Positions 29,185-39,259 are shown, numbered from the stretch's first letter. The stretch is 64,000 nucleotides of DNA from Lachnospiraceae bacterium (GCA_017440375.1 JAFSHK010000003.1:48626-112625); one strand, 5' to 3'. Notes: generated from the sequence alone by a model not told the origin. Made by a program: numbers and translations.

Positions 29185-30576
29185 ATGGGAAATCGCATTA
29201 TAAAAATCAGTAATTTTAGGAAAACTATTCATTATTTACAGAAAAATGGTGTGAAACGCGCTTTTTATGCAGCGAAAGAGCGTATTGCCGAAGAACGAAA
29301 AGCAGAATACATCTATATGGAGCCGACACGCGAGGTTTTGACGGCACAGCGGGAAGAAGCGAAGCTTTTTTCTTATCGTTTAAGTCTGGTTGTTCCGGCA
29401 TATGAAACGAAAGCAGAGTTTTTGCGGGAATTGATAGAGTCTGTTCTTAGACAGAGCTATGAAAACTGGGAGTTAGTCATTGCAGATGCCAGTAGCAGTG
29501 ACGGAGTAGAGAAAATTGTAGCAGAGTATATAGAAAAAGAGTGTAGAATACGTTACATGCGTCTGACAGAAAACAATGGAATTTCCGCTAATACCAATGC
29601 CGGAATAGAAACAGCAACCGGAGATTATATTGGTTTATTAGATCATGATGATTTTCTGACACCGGATGCTTTGTATGAGATGGCAAAAGCAATTTATGAA
29701 ACAGAAAAAATGAAAAAAGACCCTATTTTACTATATTCTGATGAAGATAAATATGAAAATAACACGCGTTGTTACGTACAACCAAATATAAAATATAAAT
29801 TTAATTTTGATTTAATTCTTTCGAATAACTATATTTGTCACTTGATGTTTATAAAGGCAGATGTGATGAAAAAGTTGAAATTACGGAAGGAATATGATGG
29901 TGCACAGGATTATGACCTTGTTTTGCGGGTTGTCGGAAGGCTGTTAGAGCATACCAAAGTGGTTGATTTGGAAACGAAAATGATTCATATCCCAAGAGTC
30001 TTGTATCATTGGCGATGCCACGAAGCCTCCACGGCAGAAAATACAGCCAGCAAATCTTATGCCTATGAAGCTGGTAAAGCAGCGTTAGAAGATTTTTGCA
30101 GCCAGAGAGGTTGGAAAACAGAAATCAAACATTCGTTGCATCTGGGATTTTATGAGATGACTTATCATCCGGATATTTTTGATGTACGACCGGAAGTTGG
30201 CGTACTTGGTGGAAGAATACTGGATAGAAAAAATATAATAACGAGTGGTATTTATGATGAAGATGGCAAGAGACTCTATAAGGGTGTTCACAAAGAGTAT
30301 AGTGGTGGCAGTACCCACAGAGCTGTTTTGAAACAGGATTGTATGGCAGTGGATATACGTTGTATGAGAGTTTGTAAATTATTGCAGCCGATATTCGAAC
30401 AGATTATGGGGATTCCGTATCAGGAAGTCGGTAAGCAGAAATTAGCAGATGTATCGGGGATTTCCTGTGATGAAGAAGGCTATCGTAAACTGAGTATGGA
30501 ATTTGGCAGAGCCGTTCAAAAAGCAGGTTATTTAGTAGTATGGGACCCTAAAACAACTACGAAGGTGAAAAATTAA
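29185..30576 (+). CDS. GT2 glycosyltransferase with a truncated second domain
   Basis: 463 residues. One complete GT2 domain (about 65-300): LSLVVPAYET, SYENWELVIADAS, NNGISANTNAGIETATGDY, LLDHDD. After it, residues about 335-463 (EVGVLGGRIL, TSGIYDEDG) align with the second half of the second domain of the tandem enzyme at 25287, but the nucleotide-binding front half is missing. It therefore looks like a tandem enzyme that lost half a domain, or a domain kept for acceptor binding. AGGG precedes the start. Likely a sugar transferase of the same polymer. Confidence 0.83.
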   Translation: MGNRIIKISNFRKTIHYLQKNGVKRAFYAAKERIAEERKAEYIYMEPTREVLTAQREEAKLFSYRLSLVVPAYETKAEFLRELIESVLRQSYENWELVIADASSSDGVEKIVAEYIEKECRIRYMRLTENNGISANTNAGIETATGDYIGLLDHDDFLTPDALYEMAKAIYETEKMKKDPILLYSDEDKYENNTRCYVQPNIKYKFNFDLILSNNYICHLMFIKADVMKKLKLRKEYDGAQDYDLVLRVVGRLLEHTKVVDLETKMIHIPRVLYHWRCHEASTAENTASKSYAYEAGKAALEDFCSQRGWKTEIKHSLHLGFYEMTYHPDIFDVRPEVGVLGGRILDRKNIITSGIYDEDGKRLYKGVHKEYSGGSTHRAVLKQDCMAVDIRCMRVCKLLQPIFEQIMGIPYQEVGKQKLADVSGISCDEEGYRKLSMEFGRAVQKAGYLVVWDPKTTTKVKN

Positions 30577-30591
30577 ATGGAGATTTAGCAC

Positions 30592-31548
30592 ATGAAATCT
30601 ACGATTGTAATACCGAATTACAATGGCATAAAATATCTGGAAAACTGTCTGCGTTCTCTGGAAACGGAACAGGCATACATTATTGTGATAGATAATGGTT
30701 CCACCGACGGAAGTTATGAACTGCTTGCAGCAAAGTTTCCACAGGTTGAGACGATTCGGTTTGAAGAGAATACAGGATTTTGTAAAGCAGTAAATGCCGG
30801 AATTGGAAAAGCGAAGACGGAATATATTATTTTGCTCAATAACGATACCATAGTAGAGCAAGGATTTGTGGAGGCTTTGGAAAAGGCGGTAGAACAGGAT
30901 GAAAGGATTTTTTCCGGTTCTGCCAAGATGCTTTCCATGCAGGAACAAGAGAAAATAGACGATGCCGGTGATTTGTATTGTGCACTTGGATGGGCATATG
31001 CAATCGGAAAAGGAAAGGCAGAATCGCAATATGCAACAAGTTATTCGATTTTTGCAGCCTGCGGTGGTGCGTGTATTTATCGAAAAAGCATTTTAGATAG
31101 GATAGGATTGCTGGACGAAAATCATTTTGCTTATCTGGAAGATATCGATTTGGGCTACCGGGCGCTCATATATGGATACCGTAATATTTTTGTGCCAACG
31201 GCAAGAGTGATTCATGCCGGAAGTGCGTCATCCGGCTCCAGATACAATAAGTTTAAAGTAGATTTAACATCAAAAAATAGCATATATTTGATTTACAAGA
31301 ATATGCCTTTTTTACAGATTGTTTTGAATGTACCGTTTTTGATGATGGGATTTGGAATCAAAACACTCTTTTTTATAAAGAAAGGATTGGGAAAAGCATA
31401 TGTAACAGGCCTTTTCAAAGGAATCAAACTAAGCTTATCGCCGCAGGGGAGAGAGCATAAAGTGCGTTTTCAGATGACTAATCTTGGAAATTACTGTAAA
31501 ATACAGCTTTCACTATGGATAAATACAGTGAGAAGGCTGCATTCTTAA
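30592..31548 (+). CDS. GT2 glycosyltransferase, rhamnosyltransferase-like
   Basis: 318 residues. GT2 fold with TIVIPNYNG at 4-12, VIDNGSTDGS, LLNNDT, and AYLEDIDLGYRALIYGYRNIFVP, the latter typical of WbbL/RfbN-like rhamnosyltransferases. A single hydrophobic stretch near 240-260 may sit at the membrane. GGAG lies before the start, which is 15 bases after the previous stop. Specific linkage unknown. Confidence 0.85.
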   Translation: MKSTIVIPNYNGIKYLENCLRSLETEQAYIIVIDNGSTDGSYELLAAKFPQVETIRFEENTGFCKAVNAGIGKAKTEYIILLNNDTIVEQGFVEALEKAVEQDERIFSGSAKMLSMQEQEKIDDAGDLYCALGWAYAIGKGKAESQYATSYSIFAACGGACIYRKSILDRIGLLDENHFAYLEDIDLGYRALIYGYRNIFVPTARVIHAGSASSGSRYNKFKVDLTSKNSIYLIYKNMPFLQIVLNVPFLMMGFGIKTLFFIKKGLGKAYVTGLFKGIKLSLSPQGREHKVRFQMTNLGNYCKIQLSLWINTVRRLHS

Positions 31549-31597
31549 ATTCCTCTTAAAATAACTTTAAGAAAGACGGAAACAAACACCGTTTAAG

Positions 31598-31627
31598 TTG
31601 ACAAGCGTTTGAGCAGTATTGTACTAT
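31598..31627 (+). promoter_or_regulatory. Promoter of the sugar-phosphate transferase gene
   Basis: Perfect TTGACA (31598-31603), 18-base spacer, TACTAT (31622-31627); the gene starts about 100 bases downstream, leaving a leader with no evident structure. Confidence 0.65.
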
Positions 31628-31729
31628 AAAGCTATTAAAAACAGCGAAATTCCATTCGTAGAAATGTAACAGAATAATAGAAATATTATTAACATAATGG
31701 ATATGTGAGAGCTGGAGCGTGAGACAGAG

Positions 31730-33139
31730 ATGATAAAAGACAATCAGAAATATTTTAATCGAATACATCTTCTGGTAGATGCCATTGTGGTTGCTATTTC
31801 TTATATACTGGCGTGGTATTTGAAATTTGCAAGCCCGTTTTCAAATATTGACCCTTCTGTAGGTGTCTTATCCAGACAGACTTATTTTGAGGCACTTTAT
31901 GTTATTGTGCCGGGATATGTTTTGCTCTATTATTATTTCAGTTTATATACACCGAAGCGAGCAACGGTTCATAAGTATGAAATTATCAATATCATTCAGG
32001 CGAATACCATTGGTATGATTCTCTTGATGGTAGGTTTGTATGTCGTAGAACAGATTAACTTCTCACGAAGCATGATTGCGATGTTCTATGGTATCAATAT
32101 TGTTTTGACGACTATTTTCAGGTCATTGATACGGATGTCTCTTCAGTTTTTCCGCAAAAAGGGATATAACCTGAAATACATTTTATTAGTAGGTTATTCC
32201 AGAGCGGCAGAAGAATATATTAATCGAATCAATGCGAATCCGCAGTGGGGGTATGTTGTACGAGGAATTCTGGATGATTTCGTACCGAGTGGTACGGTGT
32301 ATAAAGGAGTGAAGGTTGTTGGAACCATTGGAAATCTTCTTTATATATTACCAGAAAATAAGCTGGATGAAATTGCAATTACCTTGTCTTTGAAAGACTA
32401 TGACAGATTGGAGTATATTGTAGATTTATGCGAGAAATCCGGTGTTCATACAAAATTTATTCCGGATTACAACAGTCTTTTTCCGAGTAGACCATATACA
32501 GAAGATTTGATGGGACTAGCTGTGGTAAACATCCGTTATGTGCCGCTGACGAATACGCTGAACTGGATTGTGAAGCGTATTATGGATATCGTGGTTTCTT
32601 TGATTGGTATTGTAGTATCTTCGCCAATTATGATTGCATCGGCGATTGCAATTAAATGCAGCAGTAAAGGACCGATTATTTTTAAGCAGGAGAGAATCGG
32701 GCTTCATAATAAACCGTTCCTTATGTATAAATTCCGAACGATGGAAGTGCAAAAGCCTGGAGCAGAAAAAAAGGGCTGGACAGTAAAGGATGACCCTCGT
32801 GTTACGAAAGTGGGCAAGCTTCTTCGACGGACAAGCATGGATGAGCTTCCGCAGCTTTTCAATATTTTGAAAGGTGATATGAGTGTGGTTGGACCAAGAC
32901 CGGAAAGGCCGCAATTTGTAGAGAAATTCAAAGAAGAGATTCCAAGATACATGGTGAAACATCAAGTGCGTCCGGGACTTACCGGATGGGCACAAATTAA
33001 TGGATATCGAGGAGATACTTCGATTAAAAGAAGAATTGAATGTGATATTTTTTATATTGAAAACTGGACCATGTCGTTTGACATTAAAATCATGTTTCTG
33101 ACGTTATTTAAGGGATTTATAAATAAAAATGCTTATTAA
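31730..33139 (+). CDS. Polyprenyl-phosphate hexose-1-phosphate transferase
   Basis: 469 residues. About four N-terminal membrane helices, a Rossmann-like middle (LLVGYSRAAEEYINR), another helix near 285, and a C-terminal bacterial sugar transferase domain: KRIMDIVVSLIGI, FKQERIG, YKFRTM, TSMDELPQLFNILKGDMSVVGPRPE, RPGLTGWAQINGYRG. It loads the first sugar phosphate onto undecaprenyl phosphate and so starts the polymer (WcaJ/CpsE family). Own promoter, and a following promoter for the LCP gene, so probably transcribed alone. Confidence 0.93.
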   Translation: MIKDNQKYFNRIHLLVDAIVVAISYILAWYLKFASPFSNIDPSVGVLSRQTYFEALYVIVPGYVLLYYYFSLYTPKRATVHKYEIINIIQANTIGMILLMVGLYVVEQINFSRSMIAMFYGINIVLTTIFRSLIRMSLQFFRKKGYNLKYILLVGYSRAAEEYINRINANPQWGYVVRGILDDFVPSGTVYKGVKVVGTIGNLLYILPENKLDEIAITLSLKDYDRLEYIVDLCEKSGVHTKFIPDYNSLFPSRPYTEDLMGLAVVNIRYVPLTNTLNWIVKRIMDIVVSLIGIVVSSPIMIASAIAIKCSSKGPIIFKQERIGLHNKPFLMYKFRTMEVQKPGAEKKGWTVKDDPRVTKVGKLLRRTSMDELPQLFNILKGDMSVVGPRPERPQFVEKFKEEIPRYMVKHQVRPGLTGWAQINGYRGDTSIKRRIECDIFYIENWTMSFDIKIMFLTLFKGFINKNAY

Positions 33140-33210
33140 AGTTATACTACTAAAGAGTGGAAGCAAATATTAAGAAATCATAAAGACTTGTTGAATACTG
33201 CGTTAAAATC

Positions 33211-33238
33211 TTGCAATTATTACAAGATGTAGTATAAT
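33211..33238 (+). promoter_or_regulatory. Promoter of the LCP gene
   Basis: TTGCAA (33211-33216), 16-base spacer, TATAAT (33233-33238). The spacer region holds a 6-bp inverted repeat (ATCTTG/CAAGAT), a possible operator. Confidence 0.6.
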
Positions 33239-33338
33239 TTGAAATAGTGCTTGCTTTATTTGGTGAATTAAGGGAAAATGGAGCAGGATAAAAATTCCGA
33301 AGTGAGAATTTAGAACAGGAAACAAGGGAGTACATGGT

Positions 33339-34595
33339 ATGACAAAATATAATGAAGATGCATATGAAGAAGAGAGAAGACCTGTGAAGAAATCATCCGG
33401 TTCTTCGAAATCCTCAGGAGCAAAATCCTCTGGCACCAGGTCATCTGGTACAAAAGCTTCCGGTACGAAGTCAACCGGAGCGAAATCTTCCGGTAGTGGC
33501 AAGAAAAGCAGTGAAAAGAAGAAACCGACAAGTAAGAAAAACAGCCGGAAAGAGCAGGAAAAGAAGAAAAGAAGAAGAATTGTTCTCTTTATTCTGGAAA
33601 TAGCAGTTTTGTTAGTTATGGTGGTTGTTCTTTATGGCGTTATGACAGCAGAGAAAACCGGTAAAGTAGAATTAGATGAAGAAGATATTATTATTAACGA
33701 TACCGTAAAACAGGCGGAAGAAACAACCATGAAGGGCTATCGTAACATTGCACTTTTTGGTGTTGACTCCACAACCGGTGCGCTGACCAAGAATACACGA
33801 AGCGATACAATTATGATTGCTTCTATCAATCAGGATACCGGAGAATGTAAATTAGTATCTGTTTATCGAGATACTTATTTGAATTTGAGCAACGATTCTT
33901 ATAATAAATGTAACTCTGCCTATGCAAAAGGTGGTCCGGAAATGGCAATCAGTATGTTAAATATGAATCTGGATATGAATATCACAGACTTTGTAACAGT
34001 AGGATTTGCCGGTTTGACGGATACCGTAGATGCACTTGGCGGTGTATATATTGATGTAGATGATGCGGAAATCAGCCATCTGAATAATTATCAGTTATGT
34101 ATTGCAGAAGATTTGAAACGTTCCTATACACCGGTAACAACCACAGGATATCAGTTGTTGGATGGTTTGCAGGCAACCGGTTATTGCCGTATACGTTATA
34201 CAGCAGGGGATGATTTCAAGCGTGCAGAGCGTCAGAGAGAAGTGTTGACTGCGGTTGCAGACCAGGCAAAGAAGGCATCACCTACACAGCTTGTAAATAC
34301 AGCGAATTCTGTATTTGAAGAGGTTTATACTTCTTTGGATTTATCAGAAATTGTAGAATTGCTTGGTGATATTAACAAATACTATATTTCTGAAACAGCA
34401 GGTTTCCCGGCTGAGGAACATCGTGTAACAGCTACAATTGGATCAAAAGGTTCCTGTGTTGTTCCTTTGAATTTGGAGGAAAACGTAATTTGGCTGCATG
34501 ATTTCTTGTTTGAAGCAGAAACCTATACACCATCTGCGATGGTAAAGGATTGTAGCGCACAGATTGAAGCTGATACAGCAAATTATGTGAATTAG
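33339..34595 (+). CDS. LytR-CpsA-Psr (LCP) family polymer-attachment protein
   Basis: 418 residues. A cytoplasmic Lys/Ser/Gly-rich tail with KSSG-type repeats (about 15-65), one membrane helix (about 82-104), then the LCP domain (about 130-330): RNIALFGVDS, RSDTIMIASINQDTGECKLVSVYRDTY, and RIRYTAGDDFKRAERQREVL. LCP enzymes transfer lipid-linked wall polymers onto peptidoglycan, which fits its place at the end of the polysaccharide locus. GGGAG stands eight bases before the ATG. The repeat-rich tail is unusually long. Confidence 0.92.
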   Translation: MTKYNEDAYEEERRPVKKSSGSSKSSGAKSSGTRSSGTKASGTKSTGAKSSGSGKKSSEKKKPTSKKNSRKEQEKKKRRRIVLFILEIAVLLVMVVVLYGVMTAEKTGKVELDEEDIIINDTVKQAEETTMKGYRNIALFGVDSTTGALTKNTRSDTIMIASINQDTGECKLVSVYRDTYLNLSNDSYNKCNSAYAKGGPEMAISMLNMNLDMNITDFVTVGFAGLTDTVDALGGVYIDVDDAEISHLNNYQLCIAEDLKRSYTPVTTTGYQLLDGLQATGYCRIRYTAGDDFKRAERQREVLTAVADQAKKASPTQLVNTANSVFEEVYTSLDLSEIVELLGDINKYYISETAGFPAEEHRVTATIGSKGSCVVPLNLEENVIWLHDFLFEAETYTPSAMVKDCSAQIEADTANYVN

Positions 34596-34618
34596 ACGGA
34601 ATAAATTTACGAAAAAAG

Positions 34619-34644
34619 CAAAGGGGCCTTTTTGCAGGCCCTTT
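34619..34644 (+). terminator. Candidate terminator after the LCP gene
   Basis: AAAGGGGCC at 34619-34628 faces GGCCCTTT at 34637-34644 with one bulged G; only a short T-stretch follows. Confidence 0.5.
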
Positions 34645-34669
34645 CATGCTATTTAGGGAGAAGATACTT

Positions 34670-35596
34670 GTGGAAAAAGTTGATGTTATCATCCCGTCCT
34701 ATAAGCCGGATCAGAAATTTCTGGAACTTATTGACAGACTAGAGCATCAGACGGTACCGATTCATCAAATTATCATTATGAATACGGAACAGAAATATTT
34801 TGACCGTTTATTTTATGGAACATCATTTCTGGAGAAATATAAGAACATTACGGTAAAGCATTTGTCCAAAAGAGAGTTTGATCATGGACGTACGAGAAAC
34901 CAGGGAGTAAAAAAATCTGAGGCAGATATTTTTGTTATGATGACAGACGATGCAATGCCGGCAGACGAATATATGATAGAAGAACTGCTCAAGGGTTTGA
35001 AGCAGAAGAATGTGGCAGTTTCATATGGCAGACAGCTTGCTTATGAAACAAGTAATGAAGTAGAAAAATTTACCAGAGATTTCAATTATCCTAGTCAGGC
35101 GCGGATAAAAACAAAAAAAGATATTAATACATTGGGCATTAAAACATTTTTTTGTTCTAATGTTTGTGCTGCCTATAAAAGAGATATTTTTGATGCTTTA
35201 GGCGGATTTATTAAACATACTATATTTAATGAGGATATGATATTTGCGGCAGGAGCGATACAAGCAGATTACGGAATTGCTTATGTGCCGGAAGCTAAAG
35301 TATATCATTCTCATCATTATACGAATATGGAGCAATTTCGAAGAAACTTTGATTTAGGGGTGTCACAGGTAGAGCATCCGGAAGTTTTTGAGGGGGTTCC
35401 TTCGGAATCGGAAGGAATTAAGTTAGTGAAGAAGACGATAACGCATTTGCGTGAGAAGAAGAAAGGTTCTATGATACCGGGAGTTATCATACAGAGCGGA
35501 TTTAAGTATCTTGGTTATATTTGCGGCAAAAATTATCGTAGGCTTCCTAGGAAAATGGTAGTAAAGTGTTCTATGAACAAGGAATACTGGTCATAA
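34670..35596 (+). CDS. GT2 glycosyltransferase, rhamnosyltransferase-like
   Basis: 308 residues from a GTG at 34670, nine bases after AGGGAG; an ATG at 34646 lacks a ribosome site and sits in the terminator arm. The GT2 domain begins at once: VDVIIPSYKP, FDHGRTRNQGV, MMTDDAMPADE, FFCSNVCAAYKRDIFDALGGF, FNEDMIFAAGAI. It resembles O-antigen rhamnosyltransferases. Last gene of the polysaccharide locus, before glmS. Confidence 0.82.
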   Translation: MEKVDVIIPSYKPDQKFLELIDRLEHQTVPIHQIIIMNTEQKYFDRLFYGTSFLEKYKNITVKHLSKREFDHGRTRNQGVKKSEADIFVMMTDDAMPADEYMIEELLKGLKQKNVAVSYGRQLAYETSNEVEKFTRDFNYPSQARIKTKKDINTLGIKTFFCSNVCAAYKRDIFDALGGFIKHTIFNEDMIFAAGAIQADYGIAYVPEAKVYHSHHYTNMEQFRRNFDLGVSQVEHPEVFEGVPSESEGIKLVKKTITHLREKKKGSMIPGVIIQSGFKYLGYICGKNYRRLPRKMVVKCSMNKEYWS

Positions 35597-35657
35597 AATG
35601 AAGCAACCAATTATATTTGTAGTAAGATAGAATATAGAAAGGTTATGGTATAGTAAA

Positions 35658-37484
35658 ATGTGTGGAATTGTAGGATATATTGGAACCAAACAAGCAGCAC
35701 CCATTATTCTTGACGGACTGTCTAAATTGGAATACAGAGGTTATGATTCGGCCGGAATGGCAATCTATGATGGTGAACAGATTAATATTCAGAAATCGGT
35801 AGGACGATTGAAAGTATTGGAAAATCAAACCCGCGGGGGCGAAAGTATGCCGGGTATGAGCGGTATTGGTCATACAAGATGGGCAACACATGGAGCACCA
35901 AGTGATACCAATGCGCATCCACATTTTAATGAATCCGGTACAATTGCGGTTGTACATAATGGTATCATTGAAAATTACTTACAGTTACGCAAAAAATTAA
36001 CAGATAAAGGTTATAAATTTGTTTCTGAAACAGATACAGAGGTACTTGCGCATCTGTTGGATTACTATTACAAAGGAAATCCTCTTGAGGCAGTTACTAA
36101 GGTACTTCATCGAGTAGAAGGTTCTTATGCACTTGGAATTATGTTTGCAGACTGTTCAGATCAGGTTTTTGCGGCAAGAAAAGATAGCCCGTTGATTGTT
36201 GGACAAAACGAAGATGGATGTTTCATTGCATCCGACGTTCCGGCTATTTTGAAATATACAAGAAAAGTATATTATGTAGATAATCAGGAAGTAGTCAGAC
36301 TGCGTGCAGACCATATGCATTTCTATACAGTGGATGAGGAAGAAATCAAGAAAGAAGCAGTTACGATTGACTGGGATGCAAATGCAGCAGAAAAAGCCGG
36401 TTATGAGCACTTTATGTTAAAAGAAATGTATGAGCAGCCAAAAACAGTTGCGGATACATTAAATCCTAGAATTAAAGACAATGATATCGTTATCGAAGAA
36501 TTGAACATGACGGATGACGATTTGAGAGCAATTAAAAAAATTCATATCGTAGCTTGTGGTTCTGCATACCATGCAGGTGTGACAGGTAAATATGTTATTG
36601 AAGGACTTGCAAGAATTCCGGTAGAGGTTGACTTAGCTTCTGAATTCCGTTATCGTGATCCGATTCTGGAAGAGGGGGCAATGGTAGTTGTTATCAGTCA
36701 GTCCGGTGAAACAGCAGATACGCTGGCGGCACTTCGTGAATCCAAGGCAAGAGGATTTAAGGTACTTGGTATTGTCAATGTGGTAGGAAGCTCAATTGCA
36801 AGGGAAGCGGATAATGTCATGTATACATGGGCAGGACCGGAAATTGCTGTTGCAACGACCAAAGCCTACAGCGCGCAGTTGGTTGCTTTATATTTGTTGG
36901 CAATGAAGCTTGGAAAAGTCAGAGGCAAAATAGATGACGAAACCTTTGCAAGCTTATTAGGTGATTTGCGTTGTCTGCCTGACCAGATTGAATTATTGCT
37001 GAATAATAAATTAAAAATTCAGAAATTTGCAAACCGTTATGTAGGTGCAAAGGACGTATTTTTTATCGGACGTGGCATTGATTATGCCATTTCGTTAGAA
37101 GGCTCTTTGAAATTAAAAGAAATTTCATATATTCATTCAGAAGCCTATGCAGCAGGAGAACTGAAACACGGAACTATTTCGTTGATTGAAGAAGGAACAC
37201 TGGTAGCAGCAGTTTCCACGCAACCGGATTTGTATGCAAAAACCATCAGTAATATGGTAGAAGTAAAAGCAAGGGGAGCTTTTGTATTGGCTGTTACTTG
37301 TGAGGAAAACAAAGAAATTGAGAAGGCGGCTGATTACGTCATCTATATTCCGGAAACGAATCCATATTTTGCCAATTCATTAGCAATTATTCCGTTACAG
37401 TTATTTGGATATTATGTATCGGTTGGAAAAGGCTGTGATGTGGATAAACCAAGAAATCTGGCAAAATCCGTTACAGTGGAATAG
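35658..37484 (+). CDS. glmS: Glutamine-fructose-6-phosphate aminotransferase (isomerizing)
   Basis: 608 residues, full length. It makes glucosamine-6-phosphate from fructose-6-phosphate and glutamine for wall precursor synthesis. The mature N-terminus begins with Cys2 (CGIVGYIG), the amidotransferase has HTRWATHG and HNGIIENY, and two SIS domains follow (SQSGETADT; SLKLKEISYIHSEAYAAGELKHG). The 61-base upstream gap is too short for a glmS ribozyme. The best ribosome site (AAAGG) is about 15 bases away, so initiation may be weak. Confidence 0.96.
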   Translation: MCGIVGYIGTKQAAPIILDGLSKLEYRGYDSAGMAIYDGEQINIQKSVGRLKVLENQTRGGESMPGMSGIGHTRWATHGAPSDTNAHPHFNESGTIAVVHNGIIENYLQLRKKLTDKGYKFVSETDTEVLAHLLDYYYKGNPLEAVTKVLHRVEGSYALGIMFADCSDQVFAARKDSPLIVGQNEDGCFIASDVPAILKYTRKVYYVDNQEVVRLRADHMHFYTVDEEEIKKEAVTIDWDANAAEKAGYEHFMLKEMYEQPKTVADTLNPRIKDNDIVIEELNMTDDDLRAIKKIHIVACGSAYHAGVTGKYVIEGLARIPVEVDLASEFRYRDPILEEGAMVVVISQSGETADTLAALRESKARGFKVLGIVNVVGSSIAREADNVMYTWAGPEIAVATTKAYSAQLVALYLLAMKLGKVRGKIDDETFASLLGDLRCLPDQIELLLNNKLKIQKFANRYVGAKDVFFIGRGIDYAISLEGSLKLKEISYIHSEAYAAGELKHGTISLIEEGTLVAAVSTQPDLYAKTISNMVEVKARGAFVLAVTCEENKEIEKAADYVIYIPETNPYFANSLAIIPLQLFGYYVSVGKGCDVDKPRNLAKSVTVE

Positions 37485-37506
37485 AGTATTTGTTATGTGT
37501 AGCTTA

Positions 37507-37540
37507 AAAGTGTGGGGAAAATGTTCCCTGCACTTTTTTA
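37507..37540 (+). terminator. Intrinsic terminator of glmS
   Basis: A 13-bp stem (AAAGTGTGGGGAA against TTCCCTGCACTTT, with G-U) closed by AATG and followed by a T-run. Confidence 0.85.
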
Positions 37541-37665
37541 AATTTTTTCTTTTTTGAAAAAACACAAAAAGGAAAAATATTTATCACATTTTGTACACAT
37601 TTAAAGAATATACTGTGTTCACAGTAATCAATTAGGTAATGAATTAAGAGAAAGGAGAAATGTCT

Positions 37666-39141
37666 ATGTACGAAAATAATTATAACAACTCATATAATGA
37701 AAACAGGGATCAAGGTGTACAACAGAACCAGAGCCTGAACAGCAGATATACAGTTAATAATACCTACCCAAATACACCATATGGGCATCAGACAGAGAAT
37801 TACCAGTATAGTAGTCCTTATTCTGCAGGGCAGGGACAAGGAAACGAGACTCCTGAGAAAAAGAAAAAAGAGAAAAAGGAGTGTCATGGAAACGGTTATT
37901 TGAAGAAAGCTTTAGTTTGTGTTTCCTTAGGATTGTTCTTTGGTATTTGTGCCGGTCTGGGTTTTTTTGCAGTCAGTGCAACAACCGGTATGCTTGAGAA
38001 GAATACCGGACAACCAGAAGCAGTTATCAGCCAGGATATGGAAGAAAATGCGGTAGATGGTGAGGAAGTAACTGTTGATGAGAGTGAAGCAGATAATATT
38101 GTTGATGGAGCAACAGATATTCAGAAAACGCAGACGGTAAATGCAGTGGTATCAGATGTTTCGAATGTGGTTTCCTCTGTAATGCCGGCAGTTGTTTCTA
38201 TTAGCAACACTTACACAGAAACAATGTCTTATTTTGGTCAGGCAATGACAAATGAAGCGGTAGCCAGTGGTTCCGGTATCATTGTCGGAAAAAATGATAC
38301 AGAGCTTTTAATCGTAACGAATTATCATGTAATTACAGATGCAGATACCTTGAGTGTTCAGTTTGTGGAAGGTTCTGAAGCAGTAGCCTCCGTAAAAGGT
38401 ATGGACCCTGAGATGGATTTAGCAGTTATTGCAGTACCATTGGAAGAAATTTATAATTCTACATTAAATGAAATTGCTATTGCAACTTTAGGAGATTCCG
38501 ATAGTTTAACGGTTGGAGAGCCGGCAATTGCAATTGGTAACTCTTTGGGCTATGGTCAGTCTGTAACGACTGGAGTCATTAGTGCTTTGGATAGAGAAAT
38601 GGAACTTTCCGATGGCAACAGCGGAACTTTTATCCAGACAGACGCAGCGATTAATCCGGGTAACTCAGGTGGTGCCTTGCTAAATTTAAAAGGCGAGGTT
38701 ATCGGTATCAACTCCAATAAAATTGGTGGCAGCGTTATTGAAGGTATGGGTTATGCAATTCCGATTTCTGCTGCAAAACCGATTATTGCAGATTTGATGT
38801 TGAAAGAAACAAAGAATAAAGTAGCAGAAGAAGAAAGAGGTTTCTTAGGTATTTCCGGTATCAGTGTTACAGAAGAAGTATCTTCTACTTACGGTATGCC
38901 GGAAGGTGTTTATATCGCACAGGTATATGAAGGAACAGCAGCGGCGGCAGCAGGCTTACAGAAAGGTGATATTATTATCTCCTTTGATGGTGAAGATGTT
39001 TCTTCTATGGATGAGTTACAGAAGCTTTTGGAATATTATGCAAAAGGTGATACCGTAGAGATGAAGATTATGACCATCGGAAACGGTGGTTATCACAGTA
39101 AAACAGTTTCCATTACGCTGGGTAACAAAGTGGAACAGTAA
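37666..39141 (+). CDS. htrA: HtrA/DegP-like membrane serine protease
   Basis: 491 residues from the ATG at 37666, eight bases after AAAGGAG; the ATG two codons earlier is too close. An Asn/Tyr/Gln-rich cytoplasmic tail (1-60), one helix (about 78-102), an acidic linker, a trypsin-like domain with His221 (NYHV), Asp251 (DPEMDLAV) and Ser334 (GNSGGALL), and a C-terminal PDZ domain (about 390-480). It should degrade or refold damaged proteins outside the membrane. The gene stands between two terminators. Confidence 0.93.
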   Translation: MYENNYNNSYNENRDQGVQQNQSLNSRYTVNNTYPNTPYGHQTENYQYSSPYSAGQGQGNETPEKKKKEKKECHGNGYLKKALVCVSLGLFFGICAGLGFFAVSATTGMLEKNTGQPEAVISQDMEENAVDGEEVTVDESEADNIVDGATDIQKTQTVNAVVSDVSNVVSSVMPAVVSISNTYTETMSYFGQAMTNEAVASGSGIIVGKNDTELLIVTNYHVITDADTLSVQFVEGSEAVASVKGMDPEMDLAVIAVPLEEIYNSTLNEIAIATLGDSDSLTVGEPAIAIGNSLGYGQSVTTGVISALDREMELSDGNSGTFIQTDAAINPGNSGGALLNLKGEVIGINSNKIGGSVIEGMGYAIPISAAKPIIADLMLKETKNKVAEEERGFLGISGISVTEEVSSTYGMPEGVYIAQVYEGTAAAAAGLQKGDIIISFDGEDVSSMDELQKLLEYYAKGDTVEMKIMTIGNGGYHSKTVSITLGNKVEQ

Positions 39142-39183
39142 ATCATATATTTCCGGTAATGAAATGCCATATTCTCACGAAAT

Positions 39184-39226
39184 AAAACTCCGCACATGTA
39201 AATAACATGTTGTGGGGTTTTATTTT
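39184..39226 (+). terminator. Intrinsic terminator of htrA
   Basis: AAACTCCGCACATGT pairs with ACATG(T)TGTGGGGTTT through G-U pairs and a bulge; TTTTATTTTT follows. Confidence 0.8.
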
Positions 39227-39259
39227 TGACTTTATTTCTTTAGAATTCTTTAGAAAATG

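Noticed and set aside
8001-35596. A hidden rfbD within the cluster
   Set aside because: No reading frame carries the N-terminal Rossmann and YGxTK-type motifs of RfbD; the only extra SDR is at 9224-10240 and is not clearly that enzyme.
35597-35657. glmS ribozyme upstream of glmS
   Set aside because: The gap is only 61 bases and shows no conserved ribozyme core.
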